A stretch of DNA of 64,000 nucleotides, taken from contig CANLSQ010000001.1 of NCBI GenBank assembly GCA_947493955.1, positions 1,914,572 to 1,978,571 of the forward strand. The letters are read 5' to 3'. A model generated the notes under the pieces. The model saw only the letters and a program-made list of their open reading frames with translations, made no database searches and was not told the DNA's origin. Within the stretch, counting starts at the first letter, position 1. Each line of letters begins with the position of its first letter. This DNA is from an uncultured Sphingomonadaceae bacterium (lineage in GTDB: Bacteria; Pseudomonadota; Alphaproteobacteria; Sphingomonadales; Sphingomonadaceae). The position numbers and the translations under genes are program-made. Of this stretch, positions 55,725 to 63,629 are shown piece after piece.

Positions 55725-55750
55725 CTCCTCAGTAGTAAGCAGTTGAGGGG
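55725..55750 (+). promoter_or_regulatory. Hairpin over the ribosome binding site of the R-M gene
   Basis: CTCCTCA (55725-55731) can pair with TGAGGGG (55744-55750) as a 7-bp stem with one G-T pair and a 12-base loop. The right arm is the Shine-Dalgarno (GAGGGGAG) of the TTG-started R-M gene, so the hairpin may keep translation low. Confidence 0.45.
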
Positions 55751-55758
55751 AGCACAAT

Positions 55759-58700
55759 TTGAGCCGTCAGCTAATCAACGAATATCGCAGCGAACTTGAC
55801 CGCATCATAAAGGTCGGCGGTACGGTCAACGAAGGCACGGTGCGTGATGCTTTTCAGGGACTGCTTAAAAGCTGGGGACGCTCCAACGATCTAACCTATC
55901 TCTCAGAACATTCGATGACGACGAGCCAGGGCAACAATATCCGTGTGGATGGAGCGCTGGTATACGATATCCGGGTGCCCTTTGGTTACTGGGAGGCGAA
56001 GGATAGTAAAGATGACCTGGATGCCGAGATCGCGGCCAAGGAGGCCAAAGGCTATCCGCGCACCAATATCATTTATGAAGATACCAAGCGCGCCGTCCTG
56101 ATTCAAGATCGCAAGCCGGTGGCCGATGTCGATATGACCGACACCGACGCGCTCTATAACCTGCTGACGCGGTTCTTCGCCTATGAGCAGGAAGCTATTC
56201 GCGATTTCCGCAAGGCGATTGCCAAATTTTCCGAAGATCTTCCAGCCATATTGGAGGCGCTGCGTGAGCGCATCCGCGAGAAGCGCGAAGCCAGCACCGA
56301 TTTTGCCGAGGCCGAACTGGCGTTCCTGAAGCAGGTCAAGGAAACCATCAATCCCGCACTAGAACGTGCCGATGTCACCGAGATGCTAGTCCAGCATGTG
56401 TTGACCGAGGATATTTTTAACCGCGTCTTCGATATGCGCGACTATCACCGCGACAATAATATCGCGAAACAGCTTTATGCGCTGGAACGCAAGCTATTCG
56501 AATATGGTGACAAGCGCACATTGCTGGCGGCGCTACGCCCCTATTATACAGGGATCGAAGATACCGCGCACCTGATCCAGAGCCATTCTGAAAAACAGAA
56601 TTTCCTGAAATCGCTCTATGAGAATTTCTACAAGGTCTATAATCCCAAGGCCGCCGACCGGCTCGGCGTGGTCTATACCCCGGGCGAAATCGTGCGCTTC
56701 ATGATCCGCAGCGCCGACTGGCTATGCGAAAAGCATTTCGAGAAAAATCTGGTCGATGAGGGCGTGGAAATCCTCGATCCGGCGACAGGCACTGGCACTT
56801 ATATTGTCGAATTGCTCGAATATTTCCGCGGTCAGCCGGACAAGTTGAAGAAGAAATACAAAGAGGAACTGCACGCCAACGAAGTGGCGGTCCTGCCCTA
56901 TTATGTTGCGAATTTGAATATTGAGGCGACCTATCAAGCGATCACCGATGAATTTGCTGAGTTCGAGGGGCTATGCTTGGTTGATACGCTGGATAATGTG
57001 GATGGGCTAGGTATTCATGCCGGTCATCAGCTCGATATGCTGGGCGCGATGAGCGATGAGAATATCGAGCGCGTAAAGCGCCAAAACCGACGCAAGATCA
57101 GCGTGATACTTGGCAACCCGCCATACAACGCAAACCAGCAAAATGAGAGGGAAAACAACAAGAATCGCAAATATCCTCACATCGACGACCGGATAAAGCG
57201 GACGTACATCAAAGAGAGCACAGCTCAGAAAACAAAGCTCTACGATATGTATTCACGATTCTACCGGTGGGCGAGTGATCGGTTAGGTGAAGAGGGCATC
57301 ATCTCATTCGTTACAAACCGTAGCTTTATCGAGAGCCGTACTTTCGATGGATTTCGCAAGGTTGTGGCTAGCAACTTTGACGAAATCTGGGTCGTCGATC
57401 TAGGAGCGGATATCCGAGCAAATCCTAAGCTTTCAGGCACGACCCACAATGTCTTTGGAATTCAAACCGGAGTGGCGATTGCGTTTCTAGTGAGGACGGG
57501 CCGCAGAAGTAAATCCAAAATCAGCTACGTTCGCAGACCTGAACAGGAGACCGCCGAAGATAAACTGAGTTGGTTAGGTGGAGCCGCACTTGCGTCGTCT
57601 GATGTTAGGCAATTGAAGCCGAATGATCGATCCGACTGGCTCGTTTCTATGAACGAGGAGGAATGGCGGGAGTTCATTCCCATTGCTTCGAAGAATACGA
57701 AAACGAGATCGAGCCGCTCGACTGACCGGGCAGTTTTTCGCCTTTACAGCTTAGGGCTCGTTACCAACCGCGACGAGTGGGTAGTTGACCGAGACCTTGA
57801 TAGCCTCAACAGAAAAGCAGGGCATCAGCAGGAAGAGTATCTTCGAGCAGTCGCGGACGAAACCCCATTCGCTCGCCAAGATTCCGAGGAACCGCGCTTC
57901 AACGACTGTGATATCAAGTGGACGAGGCACCTTAAGCGGCTAGCAAGAAGGCGCTATTCCGATATTGATTTGCCCAATAGCATCCGATCGACGCTTTACC
58001 GGCCATTCAATATTCTCCATTCCATATACTCATACGCTTTCAACGAATTTCAATATCAGACGCCCAGCTTCTGGCCCAAGGCGGAAACTCGAAACTCTTC
58101 GATATGCTTCACAACTGGAGGAAGGCTTGATTTTTCGTCGTTTGCAACGGACCTCGTACCGTCGCTTACGGTTCTTTCACTGGACGCCAATCAGTGTCTA
58201 GGGCGGTACAGGCACTCAGAAGATGGCGAGCGCATCGATAACATAACCGACTGGGCGTTCAACAAATTCACCAAGCACTATGGCAAGAACGCCGGCATCA
58301 CCAAAGATGCAATCTTCGCCTATTGCTATGCCGTGCTGCACGATCCGGTCTATCGCGAGAAATATGCGGTCAATCTCAAGCGCGAGTTTCCGCGCATCCC
58401 CTTTTATCCCGACTTCGCGCAGTGGGCGGATTGGGGCGAGGCGCTGCTCGATCTACATATTGATTATGAAGACGCCGAACCGTGGAAGCTGGAACGCGTC
58501 GATACGCCTAACCCCAAACGCGCCAAGGGTTCGCATCCCAAACCCAAGCTGAAATCCATCCTCGCCGACGATGCGGAGACAGGTAGCGTGGTGGTGGACG
58601 AGGATACTCAGATTACCGGTATCCCGTCAGGCGCATGGGACTATCGCCTCGGCAATCGCAGTGCAATCGACTGGGTGCTGGATCAGCACAAGGAAAAGAA

Positions 58701-58860
58701 ACCCCGCGACCCAACCATCCGCGAGAAGTTCAACACCTATCGCTTCGCCGACTACAAGGAGAGCATGATCGAACTGCTCGCCAAGGTCGTACGGGTGAGT
58801 GTTGAAACCAATGCGATCACCGACGCGATGAAGGCGCTGGGCCGGAACGATTGGGAATAG
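55759..58860 (+). CDS. Single-chain restriction-modification enzyme (type IIG / ISP-like)
   Basis: 1033 residues from TTG, behind GAGGGGAG. The N-terminal part carries a Mrr-like PD-(D/E)xK nuclease signature: Asp in VDGALVYD near 64 and ExK in GYWEAKD at 79-81. The N6-adenine methyltransferase follows: motif I ILDPATGTGTYIVELLEYF near 340 and motif IV GNPPYNA near 453. The C-terminal half (about 560-850) is the likely target-recognition part. There is no helicase, so it is type IIG-like rather than a full ISP enzyme. It should methylate and cut DNA in one chain, serving defence. Base use between about 57140 and 58200 is more AT-rich than at the two ends. No separate methylase or immunity gene is adjacent. 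Confidence 0.88.
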   Translation: MSRQLINEYRSELDRIIKVGGTVNEGTVRDAFQGLLKSWGRSNDLTYLSEHSMTTSQGNNIRVDGALVYDIRVPFGYWEAKDSKDDLDAEIAAKEAKGYPRTNIIYEDTKRAVLIQDRKPVADVDMTDTDALYNLLTRFFAYEQEAIRDFRKAIAKFSEDLPAILEALRERIREKREASTDFAEAELAFLKQVKETINPALERADVTEMLVQHVLTEDIFNRVFDMRDYHRDNNIAKQLYALERKLFEYGDKRTLLAALRPYYTGIEDTAHLIQSHSEKQNFLKSLYENFYKVYNPKAADRLGVVYTPGEIVRFMIRSADWLCEKHFEKNLVDEGVEILDPATGTGTYIVELLEYFRGQPDKLKKKYKEELHANEVAVLPYYVANLNIEATYQAITDEFAEFEGLCLVDTLDNVDGLGIHAGHQLDMLGAMSDENIERVKRQNRRKISVILGNPPYNANQQNERENNKNRKYPHIDDRIKRTYIKESTAQKTKLYDMYSRFYRWASDRLGEEGIISFVTNRSFIESRTFDGFRKVVASNFDEIWVVDLGADIRANPKLSGTTHNVFGIQTGVAIAFLVRTGRRSKSKISYVRRPEQETAEDKLSWLGGAALASSDVRQLKPNDRSDWLVSMNEEEWREFIPIASKNTKTRSSRSTDRAVFRLYSLGLVTNRDEWVVDRDLDSLNRKAGHQQEEYLRAVADETPFARQDSEEPRFNDCDIKWTRHLKRLARRRYSDIDLPNSIRSTLYRPFNILHSIYSYAFNEFQYQTPSFWPKAETRNSSICFTTGGRLDFSSFATDLVPSLTVLSLDANQCLGRYRHSEDGERIDNITDWAFNKFTKHYGKNAGITKDAIFAYCYAVLHDPVYREKYAVNLKREFPRIPFYPDFAQWADWGEALLDLHIDYEDAEPWKLERVDTPNPKRAKGSHPKPKLKSILADDAETGSVVVDEDTQITGIPSGAWDYRLGNRSAIDWVLDQHKEKKPRDPTIREKFNTYRFADYKESMIELLAKVVRVSVETNAITDAMKALGRNDWE

Positions 58861-59041
58861 CCAAATGTCACAATATTAGTGGCTCTCTAGTTTTTTAGTT
58901 CTCGGCATTGTTCAACAGTGGTGACGCTGTTGAACAATAGATTCAAAATATGATGCTCAATCTCCGATCAATCCAATTCTTGCACCCAAAACTCAATGCA
59001 TCTAGACAATAAGAGCATTCAGTCAGTCCTGAGTGTGAGGC
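58861..59041 (+). other. AT-rich spacer with a possible leader promoter
   Basis: No gene is visible. Besides the palindrome above it contains TTGCAC (58980) and TAGACA (59003) with 17-base spacing, a possible promoter that would start the structured leader RNA near 59015. The boxes are only moderate matches. Confidence 0.35.
58907..58938. other. Perfect 12-bp inverted repeat after the R-M gene
   Basis: ATTGTTCAACAG and CTGTTGAACAAT (58907-58918, 58927-58938) enclose an 8-base loop TGGTGACG. There is no T-run, so it is either a processed 3' end, a rho-independent terminator lacking its tail, or a binding site for a dimeric protein, such as the resolvase nearby. Confidence 0.6.
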
Positions 59042-59155
59042 TTTAGAACCTCCAACCGTACACGCCGGTCGAACAAGTTTCGGCCGGGTGGCCGTCACGT
59101 ATGTCCAGGGTCCGCCTAAAGGTGGCGGCGCTCTGTGTGTACGCAGGGTTCTAAA
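59042..59155 (+). ncRNA. Candidate structured leader RNA (multibranched)
   Basis: A closing stem of nine pairs joins 59042-59050 (TTTAGAACC) to 59147-59155 (GGTTCTAAA). A second helix of seven joins 59057-59063 (CGTACAC) to 59137-59143 (GTGTACG) across an internal loop. Inside are a 9-bp hairpin (59065-59073 with 59079-59087, loop CAAGT), a possible small hairpin (GTG 59088 with CAC 59096) and a 5-bp GC hairpin (CCGCC 59112 with GGCGG 59124). The layout resembles a riboswitch aptamer or a tRNA-like fold. I do not recognise a known class. Confidence 0.55.
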
Positions 59156-59157
59156 CA

Positions 59158-59176
59158 CCCGGCTTTTGTCGGGTTT
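59158..59176 (+). terminator. Terminator-like hairpin in the leader
   Basis: CCCGGC-TTTT-GTCGGG (59158-59173, one G-T pair), followed by TTT only. It starts three bases after the closing stem of the structured RNA, so formation of one may influence the other. The short T-run makes it a weak terminator. Confidence 0.5.
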
Positions 59177-59197
59177 GCCTCTAAATCTCGGAGGCAA
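59175..59197 (+). promoter_or_regulatory. Hairpin covering the ribosome binding site
   Basis: TTGCCTC (59175-59181) pairs perfectly with GAGGCAA (59191-59197) over a nine-base loop. The right arm includes most of the Shine-Dalgarno GGAGG (59190-59194), which stands seven bases before the ATG at 59202. Its first bases are also the T-run of the terminator-like hairpin, so both cannot be fully formed in one RNA. Confidence 0.6.
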
Positions 59198-59201
59198 TAA
59201 A

Positions 59202-59570
59202 ATGAACCAATACTTCAAAAATCAATTAATCTGTGTTGCAGCTGCTTTGTTGCTTGCTGCAGGGACTGTTGCGCAAGCAACACCAGCCGGCGATCAGGCT
59301 CAAGTATTTGCAGACGCAGAAATTCAAGCAATGCTGAAAGAGATAGAAGATACTGAACGAGTGAGAGCTAAAAGACTATCTCTGTGTAGAAGTGCTCCAG
59401 ACCTTGATGCAAAGTTTGATCTGCTGGTCGCGAACGCAATAGCTAAAGACAAATTGGTTGGGCCAAAAACGGAAATACTGGAACGTTGTCTGTTTTATAT
59501 TCATGGCAAGCAAGATGAATTGCGATCAAGGAACGATCGATTGAAACAGCGGTATCAAATATCAGAATGA
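59202..59570 (+). CDS. Small secreted protein of unknown function
   Basis: 122 residues. GGAGG is seven bases before the ATG. The signal peptide (MNQYFKNQLICVAAALLLAA) is probably cut after AQA. The mature part is alpha-helical and charged (AMLKEIEDTERVRAKRLSLC), with two cysteines (LSLCRS and LERCLF) that could pair. I find no family. It lies between the R-M gene and the resolvase and is preceded by the long structured leader. Its base use is AT-rich compared with the core. Confidence 0.6.
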   Translation: MNQYFKNQLICVAAALLLAAGTVAQATPAGDQAQVFADAEIQAMLKEIEDTERVRAKRLSLCRSAPDLDAKFDLLVANAIAKDKLVGPKTEILERCLFYIHGKQDELRSRNDRLKQRYQISE

Positions 59571-59582
59571 ACTGCCCCACCC

Positions 59583-60125
59583 TCAAGCAAGCAATCGATA
59601 GACGCTAGCTCGTCCAATATTCATCTTCTTTGCAATCGCTGCAGCACCCAATCCCGATTGTTTTAGAGCCTTGACTTCATTTGCGTCTATCGATGCTGGG
59701 CGGCCTTTATAGATGCCTCTGGCTTTCGCTTTCTCAATACCTTCTCGCTGCCGTTCTTTCCGAATGGAAGTTTCAAACTCGGCAACAGCACCCAGAATAC
59801 CAAGCACCAATTTACCCATTGAAGTCGTAGTATCGACCGCTCCTTGTTGAAGGCATCGAAAGCCAACTTGCTTTTGCGATAGTTGTTCAATGATATCGTA
59901 TAAATCCTTGCCGGAGCGAGCCAATCGATCAAGACGTGTGACCACCAACGTATCACCCTCTCTAAGCCACTCTAAGGCGTCTCTGAGTGCCATTCTGTTG
60001 TTTGTTGAAGTGCCACTCTGCTTTTCAGCAAATAGCTTCTTACACCCCGCATTCTCGAGCTGCTCTTTTTGGATGCCCAAGCTCTGACCAGCCGAACTTA
60101 CACGTGCATATCCAACTACTGTCAT
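59583..60125 (-). CDS. Serine recombinase (resolvase/invertase family)
   Basis: 180 residues of the small-serine-recombinase family. The catalytic domain has the nucleophile in VVGYARVSSAGQSL (Ser10 of the chain), the Arg cluster VVTRLDRLARSGKDL, and TSMGKLVLGILGAVAEFETS with the long E helix. The C-terminal HTH is GLGAAAIAKKMNIGRASVYR. The protein is complete, so it may still be active. It could resolve cointegrates, invert DNA or simply mark a past Tn3-like element; no transposase or res site could be identified. Its 3' end converges on the secreted-protein gene 12 bases away. Confidence 0.93.
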   Translation of the reverse strand: MTVVGYARVSSAGQSLGIQKEQLENAGCKKLFAEKQSGTSTNNRMALRDALEWLREGDTLVVTRLDRLARSGKDLYDIIEQLSQKQVGFRCLQQGAVDTTTSMGKLVLGILGAVAEFETSIRKERQREGIEKAKARGIYKGRPASIDANEVKALKQSGLGAAAIAKKMNIGRASVYRLLA

Positions 60126-60541
60126 TCTGATTTCTCCTGTCTCATTTGGTTCTAGAGTCAGAAGAAATTACCGCCTCATAATTGGAAACGAAGTCACCCG
60201 AGACAGGATGTGGAAATGGCGAGACGCCTTGGAAGAGTTTAACAAAATAAGACAGCTTGAAAAGGATTACTCTCAGCGGTTTACCTGAATAGGGGTACCT
60301 GAACTGGATTACCGTCTCAGGAAAAGCTTATGTCCGCGGTATCTAGGAAGCGAACATTAGAGATTACTTCTGAGCAACGCCTATTTCTTGAGTTCATGCC
60401 TCTGATGAAAACTAGGCTATCGTTATAAACAATGACATATCATAGCTTGAAAAACTAACAATATCATGTATTTAAGAAGAAAAAGATACTTGTTTTCGCA
60501 GGAACCAGATCCGCTGGAAGGGAAAAGGCTGATGAACTGCG
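60126..60541. other. AT-rich gene-poor segment upstream of the resolvase
   Basis: About 415 bases. The resolvase promoter and any res site should be at the left end, but no clear set of inverted 12-bp sites was recognised. A 26-codon frame (ATG 60208 to TGA 60288; MWKWRDALEEFNKIRQLEKD, then six more) has a helical, charged look and might be the remains of a longer gene. No other content is visible. Confidence 0.4.
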
Positions 60542-60703
60542 ATGGATGAAATTATAGAAGATTTGCAACGTATCTTGAGCGCGCTAGACGATGCCGGACA
60601 AAGCATGGCTGCGATCAAGGTTGCCGAAGCCATAGATTTTTTAGAGCGGGATGGAGCTATTCTGCAAGCCAATCAAGATGCAAAGTCTGACAACGAAAAT
60701 TGA
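60542..60703 (+). CDS. 53-residue orphan small protein
   Basis: An ATG frame gives MDEIIEDLQRILSALDDAGQ, then SMAAIKVAEAIDFLERDG and a short polar tail. The pattern is a clean amphipathic helix pair, acidic, with no Cys. A purine stretch (GGAAGGGAAAAGG) lies upstream but at an uneven spacing, so the start is not certain. I recall similar short sphingomonad proteins of this form, without a known function. Confidence 0.4.
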   Translation: MDEIIEDLQRILSALDDAGQSMAAIKVAEAIDFLERDGAILQANQDAKSDNEN

Positions 60704-60868
60704 TCGTATTGTTTCCCGCATACCGATTCAGCCTTAGAAGCACCGGCAGCTCTATTAATTAACGAGATAGTTTGAGGCTGACTTTGCGTTCAAAGTCGTA
60801 CTTGGGGCTAATGGCTGTCCTATACCGAAAGCGGACATAAAAATCGAAACCAAAAGACCGGAACCATT

Positions 60869-61141
60869 TCAAGGTACAGCTTTCCATTCGCCTTCTTTGA
60901 TACCCACCACATTCGGAACCCTTGAAACATCCTCTAGATCAATTGTGAAGCCGTTGCGCTCAGCGAGTTCAATTAGCTGATCGAGATTTCTTACTCCGGC
61001 ATAAAATTGCATGGGTTCTGCCCCACCGGTAATCTTCACCCACCAAACTTCTTTCAATGACTTTGCCCTGTTGAAACGATTTTGCAATCTATCGGACGAT
61101 TGTGAACGAAAGTAACCGTCAGAAATCGACCTAATAGTCAC
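60869..61141 (-). CDS. 90-residue protein with a Nif11-like C-terminal segment
   Basis: A 90-residue protein. The end segment NLDQLIELAERNGFTIDLED recalls the Nif11-type helix pair found in some peptide leader sequences, where an LxxxAxxxGF-type motif is followed by acidic residues. No Gly-Gly cleavage site or modification enzyme is near, so a precursor peptide is not supported. The start is basic and Arg-rich (MTIRSISDGYFRSQSSDRLQ). It ends the accessory segment. Function open. Confidence 0.45.
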   Translation of the reverse strand: MTIRSISDGYFRSQSSDRLQNRFNRAKSLKEVWWVKITGGAEPMQFYAGVRNLDQLIELAERNGFTIDLEDVSRVPNVVGIKEGEWKAVP

Positions 61142-61179
61142 TTAACTCATTAAATCAAAAGGTGAAAGGGAAAGAAGGT

Positions 61180-63504
61180 TTAAGCTGATTTGCGCTCTTG
61201 AAGGGCTGTCGTTTCAAGCCAGGCGGCCCGAAAAATTTCTGCAGTAACCGGTTTGGAGATGTGCCAACCTTGGCCGATATCGCATTTCATTCTAGTCAAC
61301 AGGTTCAAGCAATTCTCGTCCTCGATACCTTCGGCAACAACTTTGAAGCCGAGTGCATGCGCCATTTCAATTGCTGACTTCACGATCACCTGATTGGACT
61401 TTTCAGTGACTATGGTTTTGACAAAGCTTTGATCAATTTTGATTTCATCGGCCGGAAGACGCTGCAAGTAGCTCATTGTCGATTGTCCGGTACCATAGTC
61501 ATCAATGGAAACCATGATCCCCGCATCTCTGATGCGTTGCAAAGCCATTATGGATAAATCGGGATCTGCCAGCGTCGCCGTTTCGGTTACTTCAAAGGTC
61601 ACTTGCTGATTCGGGGCTTTGGAACCCTCCACCAGCGCAATGGCTTTTTCAACAAACATGCTGTCGCCAAGCAATTGCGCTGAGATATTCACCGAACAAC
61701 TCAAGCCGGGTCGGGCGTCTTCCCAAGAGGCCAGATCCAGCAATGCGGATTGCAGAACAAACAAGGTGATATCATCGATCCGGCGGGCTTTTTCCAGCAT
61801 TGGAATAAAGAGGTCCGGGCTGATTCTGCCACGTTCCGCATGGTTCCAGCGCACGAGCGCCTCCGCTCCGGATAATCTGTCTTCCTTCAAGTCCCATTTG
61901 GGCTGATAGACAATATTGATATCGCCATTGGCCAGGGCCTGATCCAAATCGACGAGCAGGCTTTGTTTTTCGCCTACCGCGCTGGCTTTTACAGCATCGT
62001 GCCACATCCACCTTTTGCCGGCATAGGCAGCCTGTTCGGAAGCTATTTTTGATTTATCGATTGATTCATCGCTGATACCGAAACTGACATCAAGTCGCAC
62101 TTTTGAGCCGCCGGCGATGACCGGAGAATGAAAAAGCGTGGCCGCCGTGTCAAAATGGGCCGCAATGTCTTCACGATATTCGTCTTTGACGATCCAGGAA
62201 AAAATATCGGAATCGAGATGATATACACAACCGTCAACCGCCAGAAATTTGAGCCGTTCAGCAATGTTTCCGAATAATTCAATCCGGGACTCAACATCAG
62301 TAACCACCAACAGATCGCGAAATTCCGAAATTCGCAGCGTGGCGATATTGGCCCCGCCATTCTTTCTCAACCACTGTTGGAGAGCAGTTTCGTTGGGTAA
62401 TTTGCTGGTTTCATTGTAAAATTGACTTTCATTCAAAGCCAACCGGGTCCGGGAGAATTTTTCAAGCACAAGAAAAATGAGCAGGAAAAAAAGCGCCGGC
62501 ACATTCGAATAAGTCAGATAGCCATTTTTTTCGAACGCCAGGATACTGGCAAACAAAGCCAGTCCGATGATCCAAACGGCACCGGTCAACATCGTGTGAG
62601 AGCAGCGTCCCGACAGGACCAGTATCAAGAGAAAAGCAGAAGCGGCTATGAGGGGAGGCCATTTCCCCAAATTTTCCATGTCGGTAGATTGCAACATTGT
62701 TTCTGCCGCCAATGCCTGGATCAAGACACCTGGCACCACGCCGAACCGGCTGATGGGATAGCGGTCACCCAGCTCGATTGCAGTGGCGCCGACAAGGATT
62801 TTCTTTCCCTCTATAGACTGCGGAAGAACATTGCCTTCAAGCACATCGATAAAGCTGAGCCGGGGAATGGTGCTTGGGTCTATGGATTGATCGATCGCGA
62901 AGCTTTTCTCAATATTGCCAGAGGAATCGGCGAGCATGCTGGCAAGCGACGGGCGGACAGTGCCATCGGTTACGGTGCCATAACTGTATGTGTTGAGTTG
63001 CCCATTATTATCGGGATGCACATTAACAGACGCCAGGAAAGCATGCGCTCGCAGTTCCTCGATTGGCAAGCTTTCGACATAGCGGCTTTGATCGGCGGCA
63101 TCTTTCTGCCGGAATGTGGGAAGCACGACAGAGGCATCTGATCGTGCGATGGCTTCGGCAAATTCCTGGTCCTGCTCTGTCGTAGAGTGCGCAGAAAAAT
63201 CGATATCGAATATTATCTGCTCGGCACCCAGGCCAGAAAGCTTATCAATTGCTTGGGCATAATGGCTTCGCGGCCATGGCCAGCGATCAAGAGCCTGAAG
63301 TGAGTTTGCATCAATCTCGACCAGCAGGAAATCCCCCGAAGCAGGCTTTTCTAGGATCTCCGCGCGAAAAGTCTGAAAACGCTGCTCCACATCGCCGCCG
63401 ATACCCGCCATGACCAGCAACACCGCCGAAAGCAATGCCAGTATCCACGCAACCAAGAGCCGGTGCGCGGTCAACAGATGAACAAAAGGCAGCTTTCCGT
63501 TCAA
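61180..63504 (-). CDS. CHASE2-GGDEF(degenerate)-EAL phosphodiesterase
   Basis: A 774-residue membrane protein. The extracytoplasmic CHASE2 domain has VEIDANSLQALDRWPWPRSH. Membrane helices lie near 280-345. The GGDEF domain lacks the motif (HLDSDIFSWIVKD stands where GGDEF is expected), so it cannot cyclise. The EAL domain keeps EALVRWNHAERG, SCSVNISAQLL, FEVTETATLAD, VSIDDYGTGQSTMSYL, DEIKIDQSFV and VVAEGIEDENC, so it should hydrolyse c-di-GMP. It is the second CHASE2 sensor of the window. The upstream gene is the Gly/Asn-rich protein at the right edge. Confidence 0.92.
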   Translation of the reverse strand: MNGKLPFVHLLTAHRLLVAWILALLSAVLLVMAGIGGDVEQRFQTFRAEILEKPASGDFLLVEIDANSLQALDRWPWPRSHYAQAIDKLSGLGAEQIIFDIDFSAHSTTEQDQEFAEAIARSDASVVLPTFRQKDAADQSRYVESLPIEELRAHAFLASVNVHPDNNGQLNTYSYGTVTDGTVRPSLASMLADSSGNIEKSFAIDQSIDPSTIPRLSFIDVLEGNVLPQSIEGKKILVGATAIELGDRYPISRFGVVPGVLIQALAAETMLQSTDMENLGKWPPLIAASAFLLILVLSGRCSHTMLTGAVWIIGLALFASILAFEKNGYLTYSNVPALFFLLIFLVLEKFSRTRLALNESQFYNETSKLPNETALQQWLRKNGGANIATLRISEFRDLLVVTDVESRIELFGNIAERLKFLAVDGCVYHLDSDIFSWIVKDEYREDIAAHFDTAATLFHSPVIAGGSKVRLDVSFGISDESIDKSKIASEQAAYAGKRWMWHDAVKASAVGEKQSLLVDLDQALANGDINIVYQPKWDLKEDRLSGAEALVRWNHAERGRISPDLFIPMLEKARRIDDITLFVLQSALLDLASWEDARPGLSCSVNISAQLLGDSMFVEKAIALVEGSKAPNQQVTFEVTETATLADPDLSIMALQRIRDAGIMVSIDDYGTGQSTMSYLQRLPADEIKIDQSFVKTIVTEKSNQVIVKSAIEMAHALGFKVVAEGIEDENCLNLLTRMKCDIGQGWHISKPVTAEIFRAAWLETTALQERKSA

Positions 63505-63629
63505 AACGGTCTCCCTGAAAACGAGAAACCCTCTTTAGAACAGATGGTTGTAATTTTGGTTAATTCACCATCAACCGGACTGATGGTCTTTGACCTCGGG
63601 GACTGTCACCGCGTCTGTCGCATTGCGCC

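Larger units (their letters stand above)
55400..55758 (+). other. Gene-free segment between tRNA-Glu and the restriction-modification gene
   Basis: About 360 AT-rich bases without a credible gene. It contains an inverted repeat TGTAACA / TGTTACA (55451-55457, 55464-55470), the tRNA-Met 3' fragment (55561-55611), an imperfect hairpin TTTCCA / TGGAAA (55690-55716), and the hairpin covering the ribosome binding site of the next gene. A frame here read as protein only translates the tRNA complement. Confidence 0.6.

Noticed and set aside
59042..59155. Integron attC site
   Set aside because: The ends TTTAGAACC and GGTTCTAAA do not match the attC core pattern, and no integrase or cassette order is present.
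60869..61141. Natural-product leader peptide (Nif11 type)
   Set aside because: No Gly-Gly cleavage site and no modification or export enzyme lie nearby.
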